DNA of 64,000 nucleotides, taken from contig NZ_JAAGUY010000005.1 in assembly GCF_010868145.1 (NCBI RefSeq), positions 62,001 through 126,000 on the forward strand, given 5' to 3'. Positions 7,734-17,573 of the stretch are shown here, piece by piece; position 1 is the stretch's first letter; each line of letters opens with the position of its first letter. A program made the translations under genes and the position numbers. The DNA comes from Nocardia cyriacigeorgica (GTDB lineage Bacteria > Actinomycetota > Actinomycetes > Mycobacteriales > Mycobacteriaceae). The notes under the pieces are model-generated. The model did not search any database. It was given only the letters and a program-made list of their open reading frames with translations, and was not told where the DNA came from.

Positions 7734-8987
7734 TCAGCCCGGCGTCGAAGGCAGGCCGGCTCCCGGCCCCGAACCCGCCCCGCTGGTACGGCGGTAGGCC
7801 GTACCGATGGCGGCCAGTTCGTCGGTGGTGAGCACGTCTTCGATGCGGGTGAATCCGTTCGGCGCCCGTTCGGCGACCAGGTGCAGAACGAGGTCCATCG
7901 GCATGTCTCGGTTCGCGAGGACGATGGCGTTGGCCTGTTCGCGGCGAGCCGATTCGTAGCGGGTGAGGCCCGTGACGGGGTCCGGGGCTGCGGCGAGCTC
8001 GGCGGCAAGCACCCGCGCGCCGAGAATCGCCTGCGAACCACCGTTGGAGCCGATCGGATACATCGGATGCGCGGCGTCACCGACCAGCGTGATGCGACCG
8101 GTGCCCCAGTGCGGCAAGGGGTCTCGATCGACCATGGGGTACTCGAGGATCTCACCGCTGGCCGAGATCAGTTCGGCGACATCGAGTCCGGCGATCCGCC
8201 AGCCCGCGTAGTGGGGCAGTACGTCCTCGAGGCGACCCGTGCGATTCCAGTCGGGATCCTGTGCCGCCTCGTCGTCGACCCGGACTTCGGCAACCCAGTT
8301 GATCACTGCCCGACCACGCTGTTGCGCTGCAACGGAAATCGGGTAGGCGACGAATCGGGCCGCCGTGTTGGAGCCGGCCAGGATCATTGTCTGCCCGTCG
8401 AGGAAGGGATCGGCCTCGGCGATACCGCGCCACATGCGAATGCCGTTCCAGCGTGGGGCCTGCTCCCCCGGATGCAATTGCGCACGGACAGCGGAGTGCA
8501 GACCATCGGCGCCGATCAGCACGTCGGCGACCAACTCGACGGTGGTCCCGGCCGCGCGGTCGCGAACTCGGCAGCTGACATCGTCCGGGCCCTCGGTGGC
8601 GGCCTCGAAGCGCAGCCCTTCACGCACGGCGCCGTCGCCGAGACGCTCCCGCACCGCCCGCAGCAATATGGTGTGCAGCTCGCCCCGGTGGATCGAGTAC
8701 TGCGGCCACCGATGGCCGGCGGCGAGACCGCGAGGATCGCTCCAGATCCGGTTGCCGAATCGATCGAAATGCACTGCCGCGGCGGTGGGAATCGCGCTGT
8801 CGGCCAGCGCCGCACCCACACCGAGCCCGGTCAGTTCCGCCACCGCATGCGGTAGCAGATTGATACCGACGCCCAGCGGGCGCAGCGCCCGAACACCATC
8901 GATGACCTGCACATCGATGCCAACGGCGTGCAGGCTCAGCGCAGTTGTCAATCCCGCTATTCCGGCTCCGGCGACGAGTACCTTCAC
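7734..8987 (-). CDS. FAD-dependent aromatic monooxygenase (group A hydroxylase)
   Basis: A 417-residue single-component flavoprotein hydroxylase. It has the GxGxxG fingerprint VAGAGIAGLTTALSL at the N-terminus, the DG-type motif IGADGLHSAVR near 170, and GDAAHPMYPIGSNGGSQAI near 300. The start is the GTG at 8987, which overlaps the stop of the upstream gene in a GTGA, so translation is coupled. A longer in-frame extension to 9227 would lie inside that neighbour and is not homologous. Such enzymes use NAD(P)H and O2 to hydroxylate an aromatic ring. The coupled partner is chorismate-lyase-like, so a hydroxybenzoate is a reasonable substrate guess. Family certain, substrate inferred. Confidence 0.88.
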   Translation of the reverse strand: MKVLVAGAGIAGLTTALSLHAVGIDVQVIDGVRALRPLGVGINLLPHAVAELTGLGVGAALADSAIPTAAAVHFDRFGNRIWSDPRGLAAGHRWPQYSIHRGELHTILLRAVRERLGDGAVREGLRFEAATEGPDDVSCRVRDRAAGTTVELVADVLIGADGLHSAVRAQLHPGEQAPRWNGIRMWRGIAEADPFLDGQTMILAGSNTAARFVAYPISVAAQQRGRAVINWVAEVRVDDEAAQDPDWNRTGRLEDVLPHYAGWRIAGLDVAELISASGEILEYPMVDRDPLPHWGTGRITLVGDAAHPMYPIGSNGGSQAILGARVLAAELAAAPDPVTGLTRYESARREQANAIVLANRDMPMDLVLHLVAERAPNGFTRIEDVLTTDELAAIGTAYRRTSGAGSGPGAGLPSTPG

Positions 8988-9532
8988 CGCGCCGCACCGC
9001 TCGGGACCAGGGCAGGGTTGAACTGTTCGCGGATGTGGGCGATGGCGGTCGTTTCGTCGGACAAGACGTACTCCTTGTAGGCACACGCTGCTGCTTCGTC
9101 CCCGTGCCAGATATCCCAGCCGATGGATACGACGGTCCGGCCGAGAAACCGGCGTGAGGCCAGGAGACCGTGTCCGATCGGTATTCGGGCGTCGGTCAGA
9201 ATCGCGGTCAGTTTCGGGTCCCGGCACGTGACGGTCACCTCGTTGCGCGATACCGCAGTGCCGTCGACGCGCAGTTCGGACCTCCTGGACACCACCTGTT
9301 CCTCACTGGTGCACGCCAGCAGCTCACGCACCCGGTCGGACAGTCCCGCCGCAGTCGAGATCCGCTGATCGAGCAGCGTGAGCGACACCGTCTCCCCGAG
9401 CAGAGCTTCCAGCATCCGAGTGGTCGACCCATCGGCGTGCAGCAGCATCCGCGTCACCGGCGGAAACTCCGCGGGCACCCCCGGTCCCGTATCGCCGTCG
9501 ACGACCTGCCCATCGATGCTTCCGATACTCAC
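8984..9532 (-). CDS. Chorismate-pyruvate-lyase-like protein (UbiC/DUF98 fold)
   Basis: The sequence RMLLHADGSTTRMLEALLGETV near 28-50 and the later IPIGHGLLASRRFLGRTVV fit the chorismate lyase fold, in which a conserved arginine and glutamate bind chorismate. That family releases pyruvate to give 4- (or 3-) hydroxybenzoate. I chose the GTG at 9532, with GGGGAG nine bases upstream (182 residues). A TTG at 9577 would add 15 residues. The gene overlaps the FAD monooxygenase by four bases, so the two products are made together. A plausible role is making a hydroxybenzoate that the monooxygenase then hydroxylates. Similarity is recognised by pattern only, so the activity is moderately uncertain. 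Confidence 0.7.
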   Translation of the reverse strand: MSIGSIDGQVVDGDTGPGVPAEFPPVTRMLLHADGSTTRMLEALLGETVSLTLLDQRISTAAGLSDRVRELLACTSEEQVVSRRSELRVDGTAVSRNEVTVTCRDPKLTAILTDARIPIGHGLLASRRFLGRTVVSIGWDIWHGDEAAACAYKEYVLSDETTAIAHIREQFNPALVPSGAAR

Positions 9533-9759
9533 CGAGCCGCACTCCCCCGCTTTCCAGGAACCACCAGCGCCGATCAACCGACACCCACCATCACGGCCGT
9601 CTGCACGATGCCGCCGAGGGCCGTCGACATTGAGCAGACCCGTTGTCGTGCAATGTCTTCAGCGTACTTCTCGCCGGCCGATGGGTCATGCCCGGGAATG
9701 GTGGTGCAGGTCATGGTGTTGTGGCTCGACAAGTGACCGCAACGACCGAGGAGATCACC

Positions 9760-10200
9760 ATGACCACCACCGGATCCGCGCAACTCGTCGACACCTCGAC
9801 CGAATTCGGCGCCCGCGTCGCCGAGCGCCTGGACAAGGAGCAGGTCGTCTGGCTCACCACCGTCGGCCCGACCGGGACACCTCAGCCGAATCCGGTGTGG
9901 TTCCTCTGGCACGACGGCGAGTTCCTGCTGTTCAGCCAGCCCGACCGCCCGAAGCTGCGCAACATTGCCCGCAACCCACGGGTCGCGCTGCACCTGAACA
10001 GCACCGAGTCCGGTGGCGATGTGGTGGTGGTGACCGGCACAGCCCGCGTCGACGACACCGATATCTCCGCCGAAGAAGCCGACGCCTACGTCGAGAAGTA
10101 CACCGATGGCCTGGTCAGTATCTCCATGACCAGGGAACAGTTCTTCGACGAGTACTCGGTGCTCGTGCGCATCAGCCCGGACCGGTTGCGCGGATTCTGA
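9760..10200 (+). CDS. PPOX-class F420-dependent oxidoreductase
   Basis: A 146-residue split-barrel flavin/deazaflavin reductase. It has WLTTVGPTGTPQPNPVWFLW near 28-47, the RPKLRNIARNPRVALHLN segment that contacts cofactor phosphate, and a C-terminal RISPDRLRGF. It resembles the actinobacterial TIGR03667 group (Mycobacterium Rv3369). The ATG at 9760 follows GAGGAG at seven bases; the longer in-frame extension from 9643 has no such site. It stands alone between a divergent chorismate-lyase-like gene and a pseudouridine synthase, so context gives no substrate. Confidence 0.87.
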   Translation: MTTTGSAQLVDTSTEFGARVAERLDKEQVVWLTTVGPTGTPQPNPVWFLWHDGEFLLFSQPDRPKLRNIARNPRVALHLNSTESGGDVVVVTGTARVDDTDISAEEADAYVEKYTDGLVSISMTREQFFDEYSVLVRISPDRLRGF

Positions 10201-10281
10201 GCCACCCATCCTGCGCCGACAGCTCGAGGGCAGTCGACGGTCGGCGGGCCCGCAACCGACCGTCGATTACTGTCGTTACCG

Positions 10282-11226
10282 ATGAGACGAAGGCAGCAAC
10301 CTCCGCTGCCGAAGCGGTACGGCTTGGATCCGGCCCGACTCCGGCTGCCGGAAGACGGCGAATGGGCGACGATCCGCGACCATCTGGTGCATCGTCTGCC
10401 CCGGGTGCCTGCCGCCCGCATCGATGAACTGCTGAGCGAAGGCGGCATCGTCGACCTGGACGGGCCGATCGCACCCGATGCGCCCTACGTTCCCGGCGGC
10501 GCGGTGTGGTTCCACCGGGATCTGCCCAAGGAGACCGAGGTCCCCTTCGACATTCCGATCGTGCATCGCGACGATCACCTGCTGGTCGTGGACAAACCGC
10601 ATTTCCTCGCCACCATTCCGCGCGGTCAGCACATCCTGCAGACCGCACTGGTGCGGTTGCGCCGCGAGCTGGATCTGCCCGATCTGATCCCTGCGCATCG
10701 CCTGGACCGCGCCACCGCAGGTCTGGTGCTGTTCGTGATCGATCCCACCCGGCGGGGCGCCTATCAGACGATGTTCCACAAGCGCACCGTCCGCAAGGAG
10801 TACGAGGCGATCGCGCCCCACGATCCGGCTCTGGAGCTCCCGCGGACCGTGCGCAGCCGCATCATCAAGGAAAAGCAGGTGCTCGCGGCGCAGGAGGTTC
10901 CCGGTGAACCCAATGCGGAAACCCGTATCGAGCTACTGGAACACCGCGACGGACTCGGCCGCTACCGGCTCTACCCGCACACCGGCCGTACCCATCAGCT
11001 CCGGCTGCATCTGAACTCGCTCGGCGTACCCATCCTCGGCGACGACTTCTACCCCGTCATCACCGACAAACCCGTGAGCGACTTCACCCGCCCACTCCAG
11101 CTGCTCGCCTCCGCCATCGAGTTCACCGACCCGATCAGCCGGGAGCCGCGGCGCTTCGAAACCCACCGCACGCTGCAGGCCTGGGCCGATCCGGAAGGAT
11201 GGGCACGCGGATCGATCACAGGGTGA
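10282..11226 (+). CDS. RluA-family rRNA pseudouridine synthase
   Basis: A 314-residue protein with the catalytic motif HRLDRATAGL (D142), the DDHLLVVDKPHFLATIP core near 97-113, and GRTHQLRLHLNSLGVPILGD near the C-terminus. It converts uridine to pseudouridine in structured RNA, probably rRNA. The N-terminal stretch is a short S4-like element (IDELLSEGGIVDL). The ATG at 10282 has only a weak upstream purine run. An MDR-like operon link to the CPBP gene 52 bp downstream is possible. The target uridine cannot be told from sequence. Confidence 0.9.
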   Translation: MRRRQQPPLPKRYGLDPARLRLPEDGEWATIRDHLVHRLPRVPAARIDELLSEGGIVDLDGPIAPDAPYVPGGAVWFHRDLPKETEVPFDIPIVHRDDHLLVVDKPHFLATIPRGQHILQTALVRLRRELDLPDLIPAHRLDRATAGLVLFVIDPTRRGAYQTMFHKRTVRKEYEAIAPHDPALELPRTVRSRIIKEKQVLAAQEVPGEPNAETRIELLEHRDGLGRYRLYPHTGRTHQLRLHLNSLGVPILGDDFYPVITDKPVSDFTRPLQLLASAIEFTDPISREPRRFETHRTLQAWADPEGWARGSITG

Positions 11227-11278
11227 TCAGGATCTCGACGCCGCCGAACGCACAGGTTCGGTCCGTACACTAGCGGCG

Positions 11279-12025
11279 ATGTCTTCCACCGTCCCCGACG
11301 CCGCGGTGCCGGTCCGTCGCCACAAGATCCACGCTTACCTCGACGTAGCGGTCGTGGTCGCGGTGCTGGCGGGTACCAATCTGATCGCGCATTTCACCAC
11401 CGCATGGGCCAATATCGTCACCGTGCCGGTCGCGGCGCTCGTGCTGCTGACGATGATGCGGCGCCGTGGTCTCGGCTGGACCGAGCTCGGACTGTCCCGT
11501 CGACATTGGAAGCGCGGCGCCCTGTACGCCCTCGCCGCGGTCGGCGTTGTGCTCACCGTCGTCGCGATCGGTGCGGCGCTACCGATCACCCGGCCGTTCT
11601 TCATGGCCGACCGCTACGCCACCATCTCGGGCGCCCTCATCGCGTCGATGATCATCATTCCGCTACAGACGGTGATCCCGGAGGAGCTGGCGTTCCGCGG
11701 TGTCCTGCACGGCACGCTCGGCCGCGTCTACGGCGCCCGCGGGGTCTTCGCGGCAGGTTCGTTGCTGTTCGGTCTGTGGCATATCGCCTCCTCCCTCGGG
11801 TTGACCTCCGGCAACCGGGGCTTGTCCGAGATCGTCGGCGGCGGTGTCGCTGGCCAGATCGCGGGTATCGCGCTGGCGGTAGCGGCCACCGCGGTGGCGG
11901 GTGTGGTGTTCACCTGGTTGCGCCACCGCAGCGGCAGCCTGCTCGCGCCCATCGCGCTGCACTGGTCGGTCAACGGCGCCGGGGCGTTGGCAGCGGCCGT
12001 CGTCTGGCAGACGACGATCGCCTGA
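11279..12025 (+). CDS. CPBP-family intramembrane glutamic protease
   Basis: A 248-residue membrane protein with about seven hydrophobic segments. The first motif IPEELAFRGVLHG (E135, E136, R140) and the later FGLWHIASS supply the Glu and His residues of the CAAX protease/bacteriocin-processing (Abi) family. A final ALHWSVNGAG segment is the third family motif. It cleaves or protects against peptides in the membrane; physiological substrates in actinobacteria are mostly unknown. It lies 52 bp behind the RluA gene in the same direction and ends 79 bp from the convergent LLM gene. Confidence 0.88.
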   Translation: MSSTVPDAAVPVRRHKIHAYLDVAVVVAVLAGTNLIAHFTTAWANIVTVPVAALVLLTMMRRRGLGWTELGLSRRHWKRGALYALAAVGVVLTVVAIGAALPITRPFFMADRYATISGALIASMIIIPLQTVIPEELAFRGVLHGTLGRVYGARGVFAAGSLLFGLWHIASSLGLTSGNRGLSEIVGGGVAGQIAGIALAVAATAVAGVVFTWLRHRSGSLLAPIALHWSVNGAGALAAAVVWQTTIA

Positions 12026-12104
12026 GACGGTCGGGCCCGGAGGCGGCAGCGCGCGTCACCATGTAGGTCCCCGGATCAGGCAGGACAAGCACGGCCTGAG
12101 ACGC

Positions 12105-13094
12105 TCAGCGCAGCGCCGGGATGACCTCCCGCTCGAACAGCTCGATTCCGGACAGGTCGTAGGCGGCCTCGGGGAAGTAGCAGATCGCGTACTCCAGACC
12201 GAGATCGCGCAGCTCGGTCAGGTTGGCAATCACCTGATCGACCGTGCCGACACCGGGCATGCCACGGAATGCGCTCAGCGACGCCTCCACCTGCTCCGGC
12301 GGGGCGAACCGCGCCAGATGGGCGCGCAGATCCGCCAGGCGCTGCTGTACCTCGGCCTCGGTGCGCCCGATGGCGATGTTGTAGTCGGCGGTGCGGGTGA
12401 TGGCCTCGAAATCGGTCCCGGCCTCGGCGCAGTGTTTACGCAGGATCTCGGACTTGTGCGCGAAGCCCGCGGGCGTGCCGTCGAAATTGGTGTAGTCGGC
12501 GTATTTCGCCGAGATGGCGAGCGTGACCTTCTCACCACCGCCCGCGATCCAGATCGGAATCCCGCCCTCCTGGAGCGGACGCGGGGCGACGATGGCGTCG
12601 TCGACCTGGTAATACTTGCCGTCCAAGCTCGCCCGGCCCTGTGTCCACGCCTGCCGGAAGATCTGCACGCCCTCGCGCAGCCTGCCCAACCGCTCCCCCG
12701 CGGACGGGAACCCGTACCCGTAGGCCCTCCACTCGTGCTCGTACCAACCGCCGCCGATTCCCATCTCCACCCGGCCACCGGAGATCACATCCGCGGTCGC
12801 CGCCACCTTGGCCAGGTAGACCGGGTTGCGGTAGCTCATCGCGGTACACATCTGGCCGAGGCGAATCCGGTCGGTCACCGCGCCGAGCGCAGACACCAGC
12901 GACCACGCCTCGTGGGTCGCCTCGTCAGTGGGGACGGGCACGGTGTGGAAGTGGTCGTACACCCACAGCGATTCCCATTCGGTGCCCGCGTCGGCTCGCA
13001 GGGCGAAGTCCCGGATGACCGGCCACTGACGCTGCGGTTCGATCCCCACCAGGTCCAGCCGCCACCCCTGCGGAACGAACATCCCGAATCGCAT
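12105..13094 (-). CDS. LLM-class F420-dependent oxidoreductase
   Basis: A 329-residue luciferase-like TIM barrel. Features include MRFGMFVPQGW at the start, ESLWVYDHFHTVPVP near 40, LGQMCTAMSYRNPVYLAKVAAT near 80, and SGGRVEMGIGGGWYEHEW near 105, which is the F420/FMN phosphate-binding region of the actinobacterial F420 group. I placed the start at the ATG at 13094, which gives the family's usual first residues and has GGATGG upstream. An ATG at 13106 would add MGVI. It probably transfers hydride from reduced F420; substrate unknown. It is convergent with the CPBP gene. Confidence 0.9.
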   Translation of the reverse strand: MRFGMFVPQGWRLDLVGIEPQRQWPVIRDFALRADAGTEWESLWVYDHFHTVPVPTDEATHEAWSLVSALGAVTDRIRLGQMCTAMSYRNPVYLAKVAATADVISGGRVEMGIGGGWYEHEWRAYGYGFPSAGERLGRLREGVQIFRQAWTQGRASLDGKYYQVDDAIVAPRPLQEGGIPIWIAGGGEKVTLAISAKYADYTNFDGTPAGFAHKSEILRKHCAEAGTDFEAITRTADYNIAIGRTEAEVQQRLADLRAHLARFAPPEQVEASLSAFRGMPGVGTVDQVIANLTELRDLGLEYAICYFPEAAYDLSGIELFEREVIPALR

Positions 13095-13227
13095 GATCAC
13101 ACCCATCCGTGTTGTCGAGCGCGCGCGAAACGCGAACGCGGCCGCCGTCAGCGACCGCGTTCCATCCTGCCCGCCCCGCCGTGCGCCCAGCAGGATTTAC
13201 TGTCGTCCGCGCGGGCGCTACCGAACC

Positions 13228-13821
13228 TCAGCAGTGTTCGCAGATACCGGTGGCAGGCAGCTGGATGAAGCAGCTCGAACACACAACCGCGCGGCTATCC
13301 GGATCAGGCTTGGCGGCGGCGGTGCGGGTGCTTGTGCCGGTGCTGCGGCGGGCCGAACCTCCACGCGGGACGAGCGGCGGGATGCCACCGTCTGCGGGGA
13401 CGTCGGCACCGTGGGCGGCGTAACAGGCCCAGCGAGCATAGGCGGCGTGCGATTCGATATCGGCGGGGATGGGGAGGGCGGCGAGTTCTAGCACGTATTT
13501 GTAGCTGTCGCTGACCTTGTGGTTCTGCTTGACGCACAACGCCGTCAGCGGCGGTTCGCCGGCATTGTGGCAGCGGCGCGCGACCTTGCGCAGGATCGCA
13601 TCCATCCAGGTGCGGGTCGGTGCGTCGGTGCGCACACCCGTCACGGTCTGCACCCGTTCGGCCAGTTCCTTGACCGTCACGAAATGCCCATAGCCCGTGG
13701 CGGTTTCGGCAAGCACCTCATGCGCGGCCAAAGCCCACGCCACGGTTGCGTCCCGGAACATCACCCCCGAGCCGTCGTCGATCCGCCAGGCTCCCGATGT
13801 CGTCGTCGCAGCATCCCTCAT
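13228..13821 (-). CDS. Hypothetical protein with a C-terminal zinc ribbon
   Basis: A 197-residue soluble protein of unknown function. It ends in a four-cysteine knuckle of the form C-x2-C-x9-C-x2-C (CSSCFIQLPATGICEHC), likely to bind zinc. Before it, residues 140-170 are rich in Arg, Thr, Ser and Pro and probably disordered. The N-terminal 130 residues are mixed helix, with YGHFVTVKELAERVQTVTG resembling a short winged-helix element. No signal peptide or membrane segment. It stands alone behind the S10 operon terminator, with codon use like its neighbours. The bidirectional layout makes the ATG at 13821 the natural start. Confidence 0.72.
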   Translation of the reverse strand: MRDAATTTSGAWRIDDGSGVMFRDATVAWALAAHEVLAETATGYGHFVTVKELAERVQTVTGVRTDAPTRTWMDAILRKVARRCHNAGEPPLTALCVKQNHKVSDSYKYVLELAALPIPADIESHAAYARWACYAAHGADVPADGGIPPLVPRGGSARRSTGTSTRTAAAKPDPDSRAVVCSSCFIQLPATGICEHC

Positions 13822-13921
13822 AGCCCGTCCACGTTAGCCCCCGATACCCGCGACACGCCAAATCAGCCACGGCCATATCGTGTTTCGGCTTCATCACATT
13901 CCCGGAATAGAGCAAGAACGA

Positions 13922-13956
13922 CGAAGGCCCGCTTCCGGAAAGGAAGCGGGCCTTCG
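13922..13956 (-). terminator. Terminator hairpin of the S10 operon
   Basis: A perfect 15-bp stem (CGAAGGCCCGCTTCC paired with its complement) around the five-base loop GGAAA. It begins 24 bases after the rpsQ stop on the minus strand. There is no long T-run, as is common for actinobacterial terminators. It may also stop transcripts from the hypothetical gene's side. Confidence 0.85.
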
Positions 13957-13979
13957 AGACTCGAGCCGAAGAGAGAGCC

Positions 13980-14252
13980 TTACTTGGCCTTCTCCAGGAC
14001 CTCGACCAGACGCCAGCGCTTGGTGGCCGACAGCGGACGGGTCTCCATCAGCTGAACGCGGTCGCCGATGCCGGCGATCTCGTTCTCGTCATGCGCCTTC
14101 ACCTTGGAGGTGGTGCGAATGATCTTGCCGTAGAGCGGGTGCCGGTGACGGTCTTCCAGCTCGACGACAATCGTCTTGTTCATCTTGTCCGAGACAACGT
14201 AGCCGGTGCGAACCTTGCGGCTGTTGCGCTGTTCTTCGACTTTCTCGCTCAT
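13980..14252 (-). CDS. rpsQ: 30S ribosomal protein S17
   Basis: 90 residues with the S17 hallmarks [21 protein letters not shown] and [13 protein letters not shown]. It binds 16S rRNA early in 30S assembly. It is the last gene of the S10 operon and overlaps the rpmC stop by four bases (ATGA). The terminator follows. Confidence 0.98.
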   Translation of the reverse strand: MSEKVEEQRNSRKVRTGYVVSDKMNKTIVVELEDRHRHPLYGKIIRTTSKVKAHDENEIAGIGDRVQLMETRPLSATKRWRLVEVLEKAK

Positions 14253-14488
14253 GCCGCATCTCCCTTGCCAGCGGGTCCGGTGGCCAGACCGAGCTCGCGC
14301 TCACGCATGACCGTGTAGATACGCGCGATCTCGTGACGCACCACACGCAGACGACGGTTGTTGTCCAACTGTCCCGTCGCCATCTGGAAGCGCAGATTGA
14401 ACAGCTCTTCCTTCGACTCGCGCAGGCGGGCGACGAGCTCCTCTTCGGTGAGCTCACGGAGCTCTGCGGCCGGTGTTCCGGTAGCCAT
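14249..14488 (-). CDS. rpmC: 50S ribosomal protein L29
   Basis: 79 residues with [20 protein letters not shown] and [14 protein letters not shown], the L29 two-helix hairpin near the peptide exit tunnel. The ATG at 14488 shares one base with the rplP stop. A longer in-frame extension into rplP is an artefact. Confidence 0.97.
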   Translation of the reverse strand: MATGTPAAELRELTEEELVARLRESKEELFNLRFQMATGQLDNNRRLRVVRHEIARIYTVMRERELGLATGPAGKGDAA

Positions 14489-14904
14489 CAGAACTGCTCC
14501 TCCCTGGTCACGATCCTGCACTTCATGGGGAGCTTGTGCATCGCGCGGCGCAGGGCCTCGCGAGCAATCTCCTCGTTCGGGTAAGACATTTCGAACATCA
14601 CGCGACCGGGCTTGACGTTCGCGATCCACCACTCCGGCGAACCCTTACCGGAACCCATGCGGGTCTCGGCAGGCTTCTTGGTCAGCGGGCGATCCGGGTA
14701 GATGTTGATCCAGATCTTGCCGCCACGCTTGATGTGGCGGGTCATCGCGATACGCGCCGACTCGATCTGCCGGTTGGTGACGTAGGCAGGCTCGAGAGCC
14801 TGGATCCCGAACTCACCGAACGCCACCGAGGTGCCGCCCTTGGACATACCGGACCGGCCGGGGTGATGCTGCTTGCGGTGCTTGACCTTGCGAGGCATCA
14901 GCAT
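14488..14904 (-). CDS. rplP: 50S ribosomal protein L16
   Basis: 138 residues beginning [19 protein letters not shown], the standard L16 start, with [18 protein letters not shown] and [19 protein letters not shown]. It organises the A-site region of 23S rRNA. It lies three bases behind rpsC. Confidence 0.98.
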   Translation of the reverse strand: MLMPRKVKHRKQHHPGRSGMSKGGTSVAFGEFGIQALEPAYVTNRQIESARIAMTRHIKRGGKIWINIYPDRPLTKKPAETRMGSGKGSPEWWIANVKPGRVMFEMSYPNEEIAREALRRAMHKLPMKCRIVTREEQF

Positions 14905-14907
14905 GCG

Positions 14908-15705
<798 letters not shown>

Positions 15706-16104
15706 TTACTTTGCCCCTCCCTTCCGGCGGCTACGAGTGGCGCCGGCAGTGGGCACGCTCTCGACCTCGATGGTGATGTGGCTGGTGCGCTTGCGAATCC
15801 GGAACGCACGGCCCTGGGCCCGCGGCTGGAAACGCTTCATGGTGGCGCCCTCGTCGACGTAGGCCGTCGAGATGACCAGCGTGTCGGGGTTGAGGCCGAG
15901 GTTGTTCTCGGCGTTCGCCGCGGCACTCGCCACGACCTTGGCGACCGGCTCGCTCGCGGCCTGCGGCGCGAACTTCAGGATCGCCAGTGCGTCCTCGACT
16001 CGCTTGCCACGGACCAGGTCCACGACACGACGAGCCTTCATCGGGGTGACGCGCACATGCTTGGCGGTCGCCCGGGCAGTGGGGTTCTGAGTTTCGGTCG
16101 TCAT
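15706..16104 (-). CDS. rplV: 50S ribosomal protein L22
   Basis: 132 residues with [20 protein letters not shown] at the N-terminus and the C-terminal beta-hairpin region ([19 protein letters not shown]) that lines the exit tunnel and is a known site of macrolide resistance changes. No such change was assessed. It overlaps rpsS by four bases. Confidence 0.98.
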   Translation of the reverse strand: MTTETQNPTARATAKHVRVTPMKARRVVDLVRGKRVEDALAILKFAPQAASEPVAKVVASAAANAENNLGLNPDTLVISTAYVDEGATMKRFQPRAQGRAFRIRKRTSHITIEVESVPTAGATRSRRKGGAK

Positions 16105-16382
16105 CGCCGCTTGCTCTTCCGGTCGTCCTTGACGTGGCTCTTGAACGTCCTGGTCGGCGCGAACTCACCGAGCTTGTGCCCGACCATGTTCTCCGAGACG
16201 AACACCGGCACGTGCTTGCGGCCGTCGTGGACGGCGAAGGTGTGACCGATGAAATCCGGGGTGATGGTCGAACGACGCGACCAGGTCTTGATGACCTGCT
16301 TGGTGCCCTTGTCGTTCTGCACGTCCACCTTCGCTTGGAGGTGGTCGTCGACGAACGGGCCCTTCTTGAGGCTGCGTGGCAT
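16101..16382 (-). CDS. rpsS: 30S ribosomal protein S19
   Basis: 93 residues starting [15 protein letters not shown], with [21 protein letters not shown] in the middle, as in all S19 proteins. It sits in the 30S head with S13. It lies 15 bases behind rplB with a clear GGAGG in the gap. Confidence 0.98.
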   Translation of the reverse strand: MPRSLKKGPFVDDHLQAKVDVQNDKGTKQVIKTWSRRSTITPDFIGHTFAVHDGRKHVPVFVSENMVGHKLGEFAPTRTFKSHVKDDRKSKRR

Positions 16383-16397
16383 TTCTTACCTCCTCCT

Positions 16398-17234
16398 TCA
16401 GCGCTTCTTGCCGGTCTTGCGACGGCGGACGATGAGCTTGTCGCTCGGACGGTTGGGCTTGCGGGTGCGGCCTTCCGGCTGACCCCACGGCGAGACCGGG
16501 TGGCGACCACCGGAGGTCTTGCCCTCACCACCACCGTGCGGGTGGTCGACCGGGTTCATGACGACACCACGGACCGTGGGACGGCGTCCCTTCCAGCGCA
16601 TACGGCCGGCCTTGCCCCAGTTGATGTTCGACTGCTCGGCATTGCCGACCTCGCCGACGGTGGCGCGGCAGCGCACGTCGACGCGGCGGATTTCACCGGA
16701 GGGCATACGCAGCGTGGCGTAGGGGCCTTCCTTACCGAGCAGCTGGATGCTCATACCGGCCGAACGGGCCAGCTTGGCACCGCCACCGGGACGCAGCTCC
16801 ACCGCGTGGATGGTGGTACCGGTCGGGATGTTGCGCAGCGGCAGGTTGTTACCCGGCTTGATGTCGGCCGTGGGGCCGGACTCGATCGGGGTGCCCTGCT
16901 GGATACCCTTCGGCGCGATGATGTAGCGCTTCTCGCCGTCGCGGTAGTGCAGCAGCGCGATGTTCGCGGTCCGGTTGGGGTCGTACTCGATGTGAGCGAC
17001 CTTGGCCGGGATGCCGTCCTTGTCCAGCCGGCGGAAGTCGATCAGCCGGTAGGCGCGCTTGTGACCGCCACCGCGATGCCGGGTGGTGATCCGGCCGTGG
17101 GCGTTGCGGCCGCCGCTCTTGGTGAGCGGGCGGATCAGCGACTTCTCGGGGGTCGACCGGGTGATCTCGGCGAAGTCCGAGACAGACGACCCGCGGCGGC
17201 CCGGGGTAGTCGGCTTGTACTTACGGATTGCCAT
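16398..17234 (-). CDS. rplB: 50S ribosomal protein L2
   Basis: 278 residues with [15 protein letters not shown] at the start, [18 protein letters not shown], and the conserved peptidyl-transferase-proximal loop [18 protein letters not shown] near 225-240, which includes the essential histidine. Size and ends are standard. Confidence 0.98.
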   Translation of the reverse strand: MAIRKYKPTTPGRRGSSVSDFAEITRSTPEKSLIRPLTKSGGRNAHGRITTRHRGGGHKRAYRLIDFRRLDKDGIPAKVAHIEYDPNRTANIALLHYRDGEKRYIIAPKGIQQGTPIESGPTADIKPGNNLPLRNIPTGTTIHAVELRPGGGAKLARSAGMSIQLLGKEGPYATLRMPSGEIRRVDVRCRATVGEVGNAEQSNINWGKAGRMRWKGRRPTVRGVVMNPVDHPHGGGEGKTSGGRHPVSPWGQPEGRTRKPNRPSDKLIVRRRKTGKKR

Positions 17235-17267
17235 GAGTTCTTCTCTACTTTCTGGATTCCCAGGCGC

Positions 17268-17573
17268 TTACGCGACCGGGCCTCCGAAGATCTCGATGGG
17301 CTTGCTGTCGGCCGAGATGGTCACGAGCGCGCGCTTGGTGTCCTTACGCTTGCCGTAACCGAAGCGGGTCCGCTTGCGCTTGCCCTGACGGTTGGCGGTG
17401 TTGACGCTGGTGACCTTGACGCCGAAAACCTTCTCGACGGCAATCTTGATCTGCGTCTTGTTCGAGTCCGGGTGCACAAGGAAGGTGTAGGTACCTTCCT
17501 CGATCAGCCCGTAGGACTTCTCCGAGATGACCGGCGCAAGCAGGATGTCGCGTGGGTCGGCGATGGTGGTCAC
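17268..17573 (-). CDS. rplW: 50S ribosomal protein L23
   Basis: 101 residues with [18 protein letters not shown] and the [20 protein letters not shown] stretch that contacts 23S rRNA at the exit site, the docking place for trigger factor and SRP. It overlaps the rplD stop by four bases. Confidence 0.98.
   Translation of the reverse strand: MTTIADPRDILLAPVISEKSYGLIEEGTYTFLVHPDSNKTQIKIAVEKVFGVKVTSVNTANRQGKRKRTRFGYGKRKDTKRALVTISADSKPIEIFGGPVA

Noticed and set aside
8988..9227. N-terminal extension of the FAD monooxygenase to 9227
   Set aside because: It lies inside the upstream coding gene and has Arg-rich, non-homologous sequence. The GTGA overlap gives a natural start at 8987.
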